Assembly (NCBI GenBank): GCA_964531205.1
Contig: CAZHGH010000006.1
Location: forward strand, 1-64,000
Length of the DNA stretch: 64,000 bases
Source of the DNA: JAICWY01 sp964531205
GTDB lineage: Bacteria; Vulcanimicrobiota; Vulcanimicrobiia; Vulcanimicrobiales; Vulcanimicrobiaceae
Direction: 5' to 3'
Every line of letters begins with the position of its first letter. The stretch's first letter is position 1. Positions 50,578 through 60,345 of the stretch are shown here, piece after piece. Made by a program: the position numbers and the translations under genes. The notes beneath the pieces are model-generated. The model had not been told where the DNA came from, made no database searches, and worked only from the letters and a program-made list of their open reading frames with translations.

Positions 50578-51384
50578 ATGCAGACACAGGAACGCGCCGA
50601 CATCGGCGTTTTTGGCGGCTCGGGGTTCTATTCATTAATTGAGAACGCCCGGGAAGTCGCTATCGAGACGCCGTACGGCGCACCCAGCGACAAGTTAGCC
50701 CTCGGCGAAATCGCGGGAAAACGCGTGGCATTCTTGCCGCGTCACGGCAAAGACCATCGCTTCCCGCCCCACACGATCAACTACCGCGCGAATCTGTACG
50801 CCATGAAGATGCTGGGCGTGAAGCGGATCATCGCGCCGACCGCATGCGGATCGCTCAAACCCGAGGTCAAGCCGGGATCGATGGTAGTCGCGGATCAAGT
50901 CGTGGATCGCACGACCGGGCGGAAAGACACCTTTTATGACGGTCCAATTACGACGCACGTGAGTTTTGCGGATCCGTACTGCCCGACGATGCGCCCGATA
51001 GCAATCGACGCATTGCGCTCTCTTAACATCGAGACGCACGAACGCGGGACAATCGTGGTCATCCAAGGACCGCGTTTCTCGACCCGCGCGGAGTCGCGGT
51101 GGTTTTCGGCGGCGGGATGGGAAGTTATCAACATGACGCAGTATCCCGAGGCGTATCTGGCTCGGGAACTCGAGATGTGCTACGTGAACATCTCGCTGAT
51201 AACGGACTACGACGTGGGCCTGGAAGGCGTCGGCGGCATCGAACCGGTGTCACATCACGAAGTTATCGAAGTATTCAATAAAAACAACGCACGCGTGAAG
51301 GACGGCATCTACCGGATCGTCGAGCACCTCGACGTGAACGCCGACTGCAAATGCCAACACGCACTGGAAGGGGCAAGGGCATAA
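50578..51384 (+). CDS. mtnP: S-methyl-5'-thioadenosine phosphorylase
   Basis: Cleaves methylthioadenosine to adenine and methylthioribose-1-phosphate in methionine salvage. The 268 residues show FGGSGFYSL (phosphate site), PRHGKDHRFPPHTINYRAN, the purine-site PTACGSL and INMTQYPEAYLARE, diagnostic for MTAP rather than purine nucleoside phosphorylase. There is no obvious ribosome binding site before ATG 50578, so translation may be leaderless or the start may be slightly different. The next gene starts 1 base after its stop. Confidence 0.96.
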   Translation: MQTQERADIGVFGGSGFYSLIENAREVAIETPYGAPSDKLALGEIAGKRVAFLPRHGKDHRFPPHTINYRANLYAMKMLGVKRIIAPTACGSLKPEVKPGSMVVADQVVDRTTGRKDTFYDGPITTHVSFADPYCPTMRPIAIDALRSLNIETHERGTIVVIQGPRFSTRAESRWFSAAGWEVINMTQYPEAYLARELEMCYVNISLITDYDVGLEGVGGIEPVSHHEVIEVFNKNNARVKDGIYRIVEHLDVNADCKCQHALEGARA

Positions 51385-51385
51385 C

Positions 51386-52090
51386 ATGCGACTGGGCGGG
51401 CAACGGTTGGATCTTGCGTTATATTTTCAGGCGTTGCCCCTCTACGCGCGCAATTTGGGCGTGCTGTTGCCGCCGCTCGTCGCCGCCGTCATCGGCATAG
51501 GCCTCGATTATGCGTCGGGGCCGCTGTTCTCCGGCGTGGGCGGAGCCGGCGCCGGCCTCATTGCGTTTATCGTTCAAATTCTCTACGGCTACGCGTTTGG
51601 CGTATCGTCGATTTTTGCAGACGACGCATGGCGACACGGACGCGGCAATTTGCGGAGTGCGTGGGACCAAGCCGGCCGCAGAGCCGGCAACATCATCATC
51701 AGCGTCATCGGCTTCTACTTTCTGCTCTACGTCGCGCGATTGGTCGGTGCAATAGGCGGTCCGATCCTGGCCGAAGCGCTGAGCGCGCTTGCGGTCTGGG
51801 CTTTTATCTACGCAATTCCCGCTGCTGCAATCGGCGGCGTGCCTTCGGGCGCGTCGTTCTCAGCATCGCTGCAAGCGGCGCGTCGCCATCCGCTCGCAAC
51901 GGCTATCCTCGTTATCGTTTCGCTGGTCGTATGGTATGGACTGGCGCTTTACGCACCTGCCGCGATAGGTCCGTACGTCGCCGTCGCGGGTTTTGAGGCC
52001 ACGCGTGCTCTCCTTACCGCGATTGCGTTAGGATACATCGCGCTGGTTGTAACGCGTCAATACGCGGATTTCGCTTTTCGTTTCTGGTAG
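51386..52090 (+). CDS. Membrane protein of unknown function
   Basis: A 234-residue hydrophobic protein with five or six membrane segments (about 20-45, 55-80, 105-130, 132-152, 170-195, 200-222). Charged loop DDAWRHGRGNLRSAWDQAGRR is on the probable cytoplasmic side, a pattern seen in DUF4013/YIP-like proteins. ATG 51386 is one base after mtnP, with GGAAGGGG in the mtnP end. Its 3' end overlaps the convergent glycosidase-like gene by 34 bases. Function is not assigned. Confidence 0.75.
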   Translation: MRLGGQRLDLALYFQALPLYARNLGVLLPPLVAAVIGIGLDYASGPLFSGVGGAGAGLIAFIVQILYGYAFGVSSIFADDAWRHGRGNLRSAWDQAGRRAGNIIISVIGFYFLLYVARLVGAIGGPILAEALSALAVWAFIYAIPAAAIGGVPSGASFSASLQAARRHPLATAILVIVSLVVWYGLALYAPAAIGPYVAVAGFEATRALLTAIALGYIALVVTRQYADFAFRFW

Positions 52091-54207
52091 TACGCGCCGC
52101 GAAACACGGTAAGCGATAGCGGCGCCACTTTGTAAATTGCGCCGCCTGCGATGCCGCTGCGCTGTAAGCCCATATCGGGCTTGGGCACATCGCTAGGTCT
52201 GCCGCTCCATTGGTACTGCGCCGAGCCGAACGTAACAACGCTCACGCTTCCAGCGAACCGCTTGTGTTCTGCGCCGAAATCGATAGTTACGTTGTGCGGA
52301 ATGTTGTCTTTGTTGACGACCAAAACGGACCACGAGCGATCCGGCCGCTGCAGCGCATACGCTGTAACCGGCGCTTTATCGTCACCGAGACTCGTCGTCA
52401 CCTGATAGACGCCATGCCGCCGATCCCCAGGAAGCGCCCACTGCTGTGTGAGCAATTGCAACGCGTAATACGCAGCGCCTTTTGCGCGAACGCGGAAGTT
52501 TTTATCGACGATGTATGGGTTGTACGCGCCCCAGGTGTTGCAGCTTGCGCGATGATTCAACGGCTCGGTCTCGGCTTGGTAGTACGTTGCGTACGAGACA
52601 CCCGACTCGAGCGAAGATCCGATGAAGTCTCCCAACCACAACGCGCCGTAAACGCGTTGCGGCGCCCCCGTCCCGTCAGCTGAAAAATTATCCTCGGTTT
52701 CGAGGAGCGGAACGCCGGGCGGCACGCCGTCGGCGCGCCATTGCGCAATCATGCGCCGGACGAACGAAGGCTCGTCCAGCAAATCGTTCCGTAGTGTCTT
52801 GCCGCGGTCGCAATTAAAAAATGGATAATGCTCCCACGACATAAAAGCGAAATCGCGCAAATGCCCGCGACGGCGCAAATACGTGATGAACCTACGCAGC
52901 CACGATTTGTCACCCGATGCATTTGGCCAAACTGTGACGTCCTTGCCGACCCCTTGAAAAATTGGACCGCCTAATTCCACCCGCGAATCGACTGCGTGTA
53001 TAGCGTCAGCGAACTGCACGTATAACGCCGCATAGTCCTCGGGCAGTGCGTATTGCCCATCTACCTCTTCGCCCATCTCGATATACGAAATCGGATAACC
53101 GCGGCGTTCCAAATACCGGACTTCGTTTGCCGCATTCTGCGGCGTGCTGTAAAAAACCGGAACCGGATAAATAGTCGGCAGTCCGCGCGTCAAACCGCTG
53201 CGCGAGATTACGTCAAGACCCGGCTGGTCCTGATTTCCGGTGACTTTGCCGGCGTCGGTATGCCAAGGGTCTTCGGATGACGTCCACATCAACGTCTGCC
53301 GGCGTGGATCGGGTTTGCACGTGAGCGCGCCGCCGCACGAGCCGTTTCGCGAACGCACGACGAGATCGCGGAATTTTCCGGCGGCGATGGTGCCCGCACC
53401 GATGTCTTCGATCGCGTAGCCGACGCAATTCCGCACGTCACGAGCTCCGTGCGAATCGCAGGTATTCGACGATTGCGTCATCACAACGCGCACTGCCGTC
53501 GTGGAGACCGGCGACTCTGCCAAGCGAATTAGCTGAACACCAGCGGTGGCTTGCCGCACTCGTCCCACCGAAAACAATCGCCACGATCCATTGCCTTGAT
53601 CCAGTATCGCGTCGCCTTTACCCGCCCAATATTCCACTCGGTATCGAGTCGCGTACGGGTTCGACCACGCAATTCGAATTGCATCGATCGCTTGCGGCCG
53701 CAGAAATTGAACCACGACCCATTGCGGATGCAGCGAATCCGGTTCATGCGTAAACCGCTGCGTCAGATAGGGATTGCTCTTCCAATACGTCCTTGGATCG
53801 CCATCGTCGATACGCGAGTAATTATCATCGTCACCCTGGTCGCGGGAGTCGCCGCGATGCGTTAGATGATAACCGAACGAATCGCTGATCGCCGTATTGC
53901 CGGGAACCGCGCTGCTCGTCCAGTAGCCTTGGCGGTGAGTTGCGTCGCTATATGTTCCGTTCGGATTCCAATGCCAGTCTTGTATCGACAATTCCGTATA
54001 GAGACGATACGTCAACGTGCCCAAGCCGGTTGCGAGCATCAGCTTTACGCGCGACGGTGAATATAAAAGCGCAATCTTTCCTTTGGGATCGGAGTCGACC
54101 GACGTTCCGATTGCGCGCAGCGGCCGAATCGTTTGCACGCGATGCGCAACGTCAACGTGAATGGCGACTGGAGCAGACGCCACAACCGCAAAGAGTATCG
54201 CGAGCAT
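52057..54207 (-). CDS. Secreted glycoside-hydrolase-like protein with F5/8-type carbohydrate-binding domain
   Basis: A 716-residue protein. It has a short signal peptide (MLAILFAVVASAPVA), a discoidin/CBM32-like domain (about 125-215: RIDDGDPRTYWKS, WVVVQFLRPQAIDAIRI), and then a TIM-barrel-like part where YIEMGEEVDG (about 375) and PLLETEDNF (about 505) look like the acid/base and nucleophile Glu of clan GH-A. A C-terminal beta domain (VLVVNKDNIPHNVTIDF) follows, as in GH39/GH44-type enzymes. ATG 54207 has GGAGG 5 bases before it. It is divergent from the Oar-like receptor, so both may deal with a polysaccharide or glycoprotein. Confidence 0.78.
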   Translation of the reverse strand: MLAILFAVVASAPVAIHVDVAHRVQTIRPLRAIGTSVDSDPKGKIALLYSPSRVKLMLATGLGTLTYRLYTELSIQDWHWNPNGTYSDATHRQGYWTSSAVPGNTAISDSFGYHLTHRGDSRDQGDDDNYSRIDDGDPRTYWKSNPYLTQRFTHEPDSLHPQWVVVQFLRPQAIDAIRIAWSNPYATRYRVEYWAGKGDAILDQGNGSWRLFSVGRVRQATAGVQLIRLAESPVSTTAVRVVMTQSSNTCDSHGARDVRNCVGYAIEDIGAGTIAAGKFRDLVVRSRNGSCGGALTCKPDPRRQTLMWTSSEDPWHTDAGKVTGNQDQPGLDVISRSGLTRGLPTIYPVPVFYSTPQNAANEVRYLERRGYPISYIEMGEEVDGQYALPEDYAALYVQFADAIHAVDSRVELGGPIFQGVGKDVTVWPNASGDKSWLRRFITYLRRRGHLRDFAFMSWEHYPFFNCDRGKTLRNDLLDEPSFVRRMIAQWRADGVPPGVPLLETEDNFSADGTGAPQRVYGALWLGDFIGSSLESGVSYATYYQAETEPLNHRASCNTWGAYNPYIVDKNFRVRAKGAAYYALQLLTQQWALPGDRRHGVYQVTTSLGDDKAPVTAYALQRPDRSWSVLVVNKDNIPHNVTIDFGAEHKRFAGSVSVVTFGSAQYQWSGRPSDVPKPDMGLQRSGIAGGAIYKVAPLSLTVFRGAYYQKRKAKSAY

Positions 54208-54230
54208 AACACCTCCACGTCGCGTTCACT

Positions 54231-54244
54231 GGGTCGAAAGACCC
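54231..54244 (-). promoter_or_regulatory. Small hairpin in the divergent region between glycosidase and receptor genes
   Basis: GGGTC-GAAA-GACCC as read on the plus strand, five perfect pairs, 24 bases upstream of the glycosidase-like gene. The rest of the 178-base divergent gap has two AT-rich stretches (54290-54303) suitable for promoters but no sure boxes. Confidence 0.3.
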
Positions 54245-54385
54245 TTAAAGCCGCTAAAAAGCCCCAAAGAAACGCGCTATCGAGCATGTTATGTTTATTA
54301 TTAACGCGGGCACCTCCGCTAGCGTTCACGTGAGTCATTCACGCCATAGCGATGCGAACTTCTGGTAGCGCGGGAGGTATGCATT

Positions 54386-57300
54386 GTGATTACAGCACTT
54401 CGCGGAACGGCAATAACCATCGCCCTAGTTTGCTTGCTTGCTTCCGCCGCATTCGCCGCCGGCGGCGTAACGGGCGCGCTTCGAGGCAGCGTCGTCGACC
54501 GATCCGATGGTAAACCGATCGCGAATGCACTTGTGACGGTAACGGCCGGTTCCGGAACGTTTCGCGCAAACACGGATGCGCGCGGATTTTTCGCGATCCT
54601 CGAACTGCCGCCGGACACGTACGTCGTGAAAATCGATGCAAACGGATACGAATCTATTGCACTCACCGGCGTAACGGTTTTCGGCGATCAGACGCAAACG
54701 GTCGGCGTCGTACGTCTCGCTCGCGGGCTGCGAACCATCGCGAACGTGCAGTCTCGCAACGCCTCATCGGCTTTCCAGCCGCATCAAACCATCGACGTGA
54801 CAACGTTTCAAGGCCAGCGGCTGGAACAAGCGCTGGGTGAAAAGGGAAGCACGAACCTCAATCAGCTCGTTCTCTCTGCGCCGGGAGTGATTAAAAATAC
54901 GGATTACCTTCCGGGGCCGGGGAATAGCAGCAATGCGTTTACGATTCGCGGATCCGCAAGCGTCGAGATCGGCTATCAGTTCGACGGCGTCGATTACCGC
55001 GGATCCTTTTTCGACGAGAATCCCAGTCAAGGGTATTTGAACGGTGTCGGCGGCGGCGTGGGCGGTTTGCAAGTCGTCAGCGGCGCCGGAGATGCAACGC
55101 AGGGCGGGATCGGCGCCGGCGTCGTCAACATCATTCCGGGACGAGGTACGTATCCGAGTAAGGGATTCCTGAGCTTCGACGTCGGCTCGCCGTGGTACGA
55201 ACATTCGATGGCCGGACAATACGGCACGGCCACGCCCAATGGACGTTTTTCGGAGTTCTTCTCGTTTCGTTCGACGCGATCGGCTCCGCAAATAGCGCCG
55301 TACGGCCGCGACGCATCCGATGCAGGCCAGTACTTCGGAACGTCGTTCACCTATGACGACGACGTGCTGAATAATTTCTATTACCGCTTCGGCAAAAATC
55401 AAAATCAGCAGATTCAGATTCTGACGGATTGGCTGGATCACCGATCTTGGGCAAATTACGGCGGCCTTGCGAACGTCAATTTCTATCCCTTCGATCCGTT
55501 CTCGTACCAGCAATTTCAATTTGATTTTGGCGGAACAAGCTATTGCGGAGGCGGCGGTTGTCCGATGTGGCCGAGCACGCCGAACGATCCGACGGGTTTG
55601 AGCTGGTATCAATCCGTCATTCCGTACGCACCCGGCGTACCAAAGACGCAGACGCCGCCCAGACAGCCGGAAGAATACGTCTATGGTCCGACCAATTTGT
55701 TGAAGATCGGTTACACGCGTCCGCTCGGCAACGTCACGTCACTCAACGTTTTCTTCTATAACTGGGGTGGACTCGTCGCGAATAATATCACGGGCTCGTC
55801 ATCGGACTTGACGCTAGGCTCGAGTTTGCCCGGTTATAACAATGCGGGCGGCCGCAAAGTGGGTTTTCAAGCGCAAGCGACGACGGTTGCGAGCGAAAAA
55901 CACACGCTCACCGTCGTTGGAAAGTACGAAAACGGTTTTCCGTATTGGGTTCAATACAATCACGGCAATACGTGGCAAGGCTTTTTGGGCGGGCGAAGCA
56001 TGGACGAGTCGGTGAGCAATCCATGCGGGATTCCCGCCGTACAGCCGTGCTACTCACCGACCGGCGCGCGCGTGGAGGATTGGTATCTGCCCGTGAACGT
56101 CGGCCAGCCGGTAAGTGGATCGAACCCATGCATCGGTCCGGCGCTCGATAACGGTTACACCGCAAACGCTCCCACGAACGAAGGCTGTTATCTGTATTCG
56201 TGGCTGCTCGCGAACGGGAAATGGACCGGTCATTTGCCGGCGATCCCGCAGACCGGCTTCGACTATAATCACGCCGATTTCCAGCAGTATGGAATCGGGC
56301 TGCGCGATCTTTGGACGCCGAATACGCGGCTGACACTCGATTACGGCGTGCGCATGGACGGCCAGAATTTGAAATGGGCCGGCGTCCAATCCCTCAACAA
56401 AGATGTCAATAACACTGCCGATATCGGCATGGGGTACGCACAGCTTTCAAACAGCTATTTGCATCCGAAAGTCTACGAGCCGCGGCTCGCGCTGAGCTAT
56501 ACGCTTACACCGAATGACAGCATAAGAGTAAGTTACGGGCGATCGGCGAGCTTCTTCTTTGCGCAAACTGCCGGAACACCGACCAATATCAGCGGCGTCG
56601 ATCCGGTTCTTTGGACGATTCCCGCGAAAGACGCAGGCTCCCCGACCTTCAATCCGGCAACGGGACAAGGGCCGGCGTGCGGCAGCGGTTGGCATCCGCC
56701 GGGAACCGGACCCAACGGTACGTATGTCCCGAATCCAAATAACGTTTTTTCCGGTGCGGGCGTGCTCGGCATTCCCGGGAACTATTTCCAATGCGCGAAT
56801 TACGCGCAGTCGGTTTATTGGGCATTCGATCAAGCTTTTGCGGCACCGGATATCGGCGGGCAGGGAGTCGCAACGTACAATAACTACGACCTCGCGTACA
56901 GTCATCAATTCAAAAATGGTTGGGGCGCGAAGATGACCGGCTATTACCGCCGCGGATACAACACGTATCAAACGGTGCTGCTGGGCGCCGGTCTGCCCAA
57001 TCCCGTTACCGGCCAGCAGAGCGCGGGTTCGTTCCAAGTTCGCGAAACCGGAATTACGAAAACACTAGGCGTCGAATTCATGCTCACTACGCCGGATCGT
57101 CCGGTCGGATGGAGCGGGTTCTTGACGGCAAACTACGTCAATGCGCTCACAAACACACCGCCGGTGTTCGGCTCCGCCGATCTCGGCATTGCGCCGCAGT
57201 TTTTGTACGAGACAGGCGCGCTCTTTCACGCAAGCTATCTTCCGCCGGTCTCCGCAATCGCGGGCGTCGAGTACCGGATGCGCAACGGCTTGCGCTTCAA

Positions 57301-57904
57301 TCCCATCTTTTCGTTCGACGGCGGCGAACCGTTCGGCGTCGGATTGACGTCGTATGGATTCGTCAACGGCGTTCTCTACGCAATCCCTACCGGAAATATA
57401 GGTATCAATGAGCCCTTTGCCGGACCTCCTACGCCGGGATCCGCTTTCAACGCGACGTGCTACAACGATCCGGCGTTTCCGGGCAGCTGGTTCCATCCGA
57501 AATATTTCGCGTGCCGTGGCAACAGCGAAGCTGCGCTGGCGGGACAAGCGTACTCGCAAGCGCGCTTATACACCGACTTCGACATAGAGTACGAGCACCG
57601 CGACGTCACGTACGGGGTTTACGTCGGCAATCTTTTTGACAACTATCGCGCACAACCCAGCATCAATCAAGCATGGCAGCCCGTCGCAACCGGTGTCGGC
57701 GGCGCGCAGACGGGAAAATTCCCGGGCGCATATCCCCAAATCATCGATCCGACGACCGGTTTGCTCGTCGCAAATCCGCTGTATTTAGTCGGCGCGCGTA
57801 ATTTGAGCGGTTACGATCAGTACTGGCTGCCGTATCAACATCTCTATGTGCCGGGTCGCACGTTCCGCTTCTACATGCAGTTCAAGCTCGGTCAGGGACA
57901 GTAA
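54386..57904 (+). CDS. Oar-like TonB-dependent receptor with carboxypeptidase-regulatory domain
   Basis: A 1172-residue outer-membrane protein. Signal peptide 1-24, a CarboxypepD_reg-like beta-sandwich (about 32-110: GSVVDRSDGKPIANALVTV, TDARGFFAILELPPDTYVV), a plug (about 130-270: NQLVLSAPGVIKN, FTIRGSASVEIGYQFDGV) and a 22-strand-size barrel ending FRFYMQFKLGQGQ. No TonB box is obvious. Such receptors (Oar, OmpA-related TonB family) take up large or oligomeric ligands. Start GTG 54386 with GGGAGG 8 bases upstream; a nearby ATG is out of frame. The lipoprotein gene follows after 1 base. Confidence 0.92.
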   Translation: MITALRGTAITIALVCLLASAAFAAGGVTGALRGSVVDRSDGKPIANALVTVTAGSGTFRANTDARGFFAILELPPDTYVVKIDANGYESIALTGVTVFGDQTQTVGVVRLARGLRTIANVQSRNASSAFQPHQTIDVTTFQGQRLEQALGEKGSTNLNQLVLSAPGVIKNTDYLPGPGNSSNAFTIRGSASVEIGYQFDGVDYRGSFFDENPSQGYLNGVGGGVGGLQVVSGAGDATQGGIGAGVVNIIPGRGTYPSKGFLSFDVGSPWYEHSMAGQYGTATPNGRFSEFFSFRSTRSAPQIAPYGRDASDAGQYFGTSFTYDDDVLNNFYYRFGKNQNQQIQILTDWLDHRSWANYGGLANVNFYPFDPFSYQQFQFDFGGTSYCGGGGCPMWPSTPNDPTGLSWYQSVIPYAPGVPKTQTPPRQPEEYVYGPTNLLKIGYTRPLGNVTSLNVFFYNWGGLVANNITGSSSDLTLGSSLPGYNNAGGRKVGFQAQATTVASEKHTLTVVGKYENGFPYWVQYNHGNTWQGFLGGRSMDESVSNPCGIPAVQPCYSPTGARVEDWYLPVNVGQPVSGSNPCIGPALDNGYTANAPTNEGCYLYSWLLANGKWTGHLPAIPQTGFDYNHADFQQYGIGLRDLWTPNTRLTLDYGVRMDGQNLKWAGVQSLNKDVNNTADIGMGYAQLSNSYLHPKVYEPRLALSYTLTPNDSIRVSYGRSASFFFAQTAGTPTNISGVDPVLWTIPAKDAGSPTFNPATGQGPACGSGWHPPGTGPNGTYVPNPNNVFSGAGVLGIPGNYFQCANYAQSVYWAFDQAFAAPDIGGQGVATYNNYDLAYSHQFKNGWGAKMTGYYRRGYNTYQTVLLGAGLPNPVTGQQSAGSFQVRETGITKTLGVEFMLTTPDRPVGWSGFLTANYVNALTNTPPVFGSADLGIAPQFLYETGALFHASYLPPVSAIAGVEYRMRNGLRFNPIFSFDGGEPFGVGLTSYGFVNGVLYAIPTGNIGINEPFAGPPTPGSAFNATCYNDPAFPGSWFHPKYFACRGNSEAALAGQAYSQARLYTDFDIEYEHRDVTYGVYVGNLFDNYRAQPSINQAWQPVATGVGGAQTGKFPGAYPQIIDPTTGLLVANPLYLVGARNLSGYDQYWLPYQHLYVPGRTFRFYMQFKLGQGQ

Positions 57905-57905
57905 C

Positions 57906-59351
57906 ATGCGAACGCGATCGCCGCTCGCTGCGCTTACGATCCTCACGTTTGCAGCGTGCTCCGCGGGAGGCACCGGCGGACCACCAATTAGCACCGTGAA
58001 TCCGGTAAGTCCAAGTTACAGCTCGCTGCAGTTTGCCGTCGGAACCGCGAATCTTTACAACGGAACACTCGGACTCAATGTGGTTTCAACGTTTCGTCAG
58101 ACGAGCGGTGCAAGCGCAACGGGCGTGAATACGCCGGCAATCACCGGGCCATTCACTTTTACGGCGTCGCCCGCAAGCGGAGGCGGTGCCGATCCGTATA
58201 GTTCGGTCTTAAACGGCGGTCCGAGTCTTTCGGAGACGACATCGTCTACGCCGGCAATCACCGGCACACCGCAAACTGTCGCGCCCGGCACGCCGAATTG
58301 CGACGGCACCGGCGCGATCCCGGCCGGCTTCATTGTCTGCCAAGGCAACATCGCACCGAACACGACGACGTTCGGTGAGAGCGGCGGCGTTTTCGCGATG
58401 GGCCTCGCGCCGTACAACCATCAAGGCAACACGGGACAATCGTGGAGCTATCAACCATACGCGCAACCATTTTATAGTTCGGGACATCAGCCGTTCATTC
58501 CATGGGGCGGCCCGCCGGCATTCGATCCGGATGGTACGGGGTTAGGCGAACGGGATGGCGTCGGTTCGATCAACCCGGGTTTAGACGGGTTCGGCGATCC
58601 CTATTTTTTGGGCGTGGGTGAAGGCATTACCGTATTCGACGGTCTCAGTCCGCAAACGGGAACGTATACGCTAAGCGTAGCGATTGCGACGGTCGGCAAC
58701 GGCGGCGCGATTTCCACTTCGACGATCGACAAAACTGCGACGCTATCGTCTCTCGCGCTCTTGCCAACGATAAACACTCCGGCATTAACGCCCGATGCCA
58801 ACGGCGACGGCGGCGCAGCGTTCACCGCGACGATCCCGCCGGGCGTAACGGAAGCCTACGTGCAAATCGTCGACTACGGTCCGAACGGCGGTCCGAATGA
58901 ACCGAGCCCGTCGACGAATCCCGCGAATTGCCAAGGACCGCGCGGCACCAGCTTTGCGCCGGTGTACTATACGATCCACATCACTGCGAGTGGTTCGTAC
59001 AATCTTCCGGCCGCGATCGGGCCCAACACCGCTACAACGGGCGGCGTTTCAAACATCGTTCCGAGCCCGTCACTTTGCACCGCAGCGCAAAACACTGCGG
59101 CGAACGGCGGCACGGCCACGCCGGCAGACGATTTTGTCGTGCAGATGATCGGATTCGATTATCCGATATATCAAGCCGCACTTGGCCTCACGCAAAAAGT
59201 CACGCCGCAAAATCCGTCCATCGTTGGCGCGAACGGGCAAGCCGACATCACTATTGCGGTGCCGATGGAACAAGATGCGCGCGGCGCGCCCGTTCCGGTT
59301 TCATACCATCGCCACAAGTCCGCGAGTCAGTCTAGGATGCCGTTCCGGTAA
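57906..59351 (+). CDS. Outer-membrane lipoprotein paired with the Oar-like receptor
   Basis: A 481-residue lipoprotein (lipobox FAAC, Cys18) followed by a Gly/Thr/Pro/Asn-rich sequence of probable beta structure. It has four or more Cys that could form disulfides (APGTPNCDG, FIVCQGN, NPANCQGP, PSPSLCTA). No known domain is recognised. Coupling to the receptor (1-base gap) suggests a SusD-like accessory role in ligand capture, but the sequence is not SusD. Its end overlaps the convergent holB by 20 bases. Confidence 0.75.
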   Translation: MRTRSPLAALTILTFAACSAGGTGGPPISTVNPVSPSYSSLQFAVGTANLYNGTLGLNVVSTFRQTSGASATGVNTPAITGPFTFTASPASGGGADPYSSVLNGGPSLSETTSSTPAITGTPQTVAPGTPNCDGTGAIPAGFIVCQGNIAPNTTTFGESGGVFAMGLAPYNHQGNTGQSWSYQPYAQPFYSSGHQPFIPWGGPPAFDPDGTGLGERDGVGSINPGLDGFGDPYFLGVGEGITVFDGLSPQTGTYTLSVAIATVGNGGAISTSTIDKTATLSSLALLPTINTPALTPDANGDGGAAFTATIPPGVTEAYVQIVDYGPNGGPNEPSPSTNPANCQGPRGTSFAPVYYTIHITASGSYNLPAAIGPNTATTGGVSNIVPSPSLCTAAQNTAANGGTATPADDFVVQMIGFDYPIYQAALGLTQKVTPQNPSIVGANGQADITIAVPMEQDARGAPVPVSYHRHKSASQSRMPFR

Positions 59352-60345
59352 GTGCCATGCGCACGATATCGCCGACAAATGCGGGACTGACGTTCGTGCG
59401 CGCAAGACGCTGGGCTTCGGTGATCTTTGAAAGAACACCGATTGCGATGTCCGGCTCAATCGAGCGCAGATTATTTAATTGCTTGGCGTAGTCTAGAGCC
59501 AGAACCGGCGCGTCTTTTCCCGCGCCCGAGAGCGCTACCCAATCGCGCACGAGCGTCTTGAGTATTTCTAAACCTTCATCGAGCGTATCGCGTGTCGCCC
59601 ATGTGTCTTCGGGCGTTTCTCCGTCGATCACGCGGAAAAACCACGAAGCGACTTGGCGGCGCAACCCCTCTTCGTCTTCGCTCAGCGCCTCGAGCGCGCG
59701 CGTCACCGAGCCTTGCGAGAGCGACGCGCCGAGCTCTGCGTGCTTTTCATCAAAGCCTTTACCGCGCAATACTTCTGCGACTTCGGCTTGGCGCAGCACC
59801 GGGAAGCGAATTTCGATGAGCCGGGAGCGGATTGTTTCGAGCAATCGCGCGGGCGTCGATGTCGTCAACAACAGCACGACGTTCGGCGGCGGCTCCTCGA
59901 AGAATTTCAAAAGTGCATTTGCCGCAGCAGGTGACGCAAAATCCACATCACCCAAAATAAATACGCGGAATCCGCCCGCGTACGACTGCAGCGAGAGCTG
60001 GCGCACGAGGTCGCGCGACGTCGTCGCCTCAGCTTCGTGAAAGCCCAACGCCTCGTCAGTCTCGCCGATCTTCAGCGCACCGATGCTCTCTAAGAGATCG
60101 GGATGACGCGTCTCTTCTTTGCCTATCAAGCGGCAAGATTGGCACGTGCCGTCGTACCCTAGTACGCCGTGTTCGTGCGGCGCTTCGCATAACAGCGATT
60201 GCGCGAGCGCGCGCGCGAACGTCTTCTTACCGACGCCGGCTGGACCCGTAAATAAATACCCGTGCGCGATAGTCTCTTTGGTCAGGCGCGAAAAGAAGCG
60301 CTTTGGTCCTTCCGCGCCGACGACGTCGAACGTCAAACTATTCAT
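59332..60345 (-). CDS. holB: DNA polymerase III delta' subunit
   Basis: Clamp-loader subunit, 337 residues, cytoplasmic. It has the RecA-like ATPase fold with GPAGVGKKT (34-42), zinc-module cysteines 53, 68 and 71 (TCQSCRLI), NALLKFFEEPPPNVVLLLTT (SRC-like sensor region) and a C-terminal collar domain. ATG 60345 overlaps the tmk stop by 8 bases. The frame extends to 60516 but only over tmk. Confidence 0.93.
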   Translation of the reverse strand: MNSLTFDVVGAEGPKRFFSRLTKETIAHGYLFTGPAGVGKKTFARALAQSLLCEAPHEHGVLGYDGTCQSCRLIGKEETRHPDLLESIGALKIGETDEALGFHEAEATTSRDLVRQLSLQSYAGGFRVFILGDVDFASPAAANALLKFFEEPPPNVVLLLTTSTPARLLETIRSRLIEIRFPVLRQAEVAEVLRGKGFDEKHAELGASLSQGSVTRALEALSEDEEGLRRQVASWFFRVIDGETPEDTWATRDTLDEGLEILKTLVRDWVALSGAGKDAPVLALDYAKQLNNLRSIEPDIAIGVLSKITEAQRLARTNVSPAFVGDIVRMALTGTAS

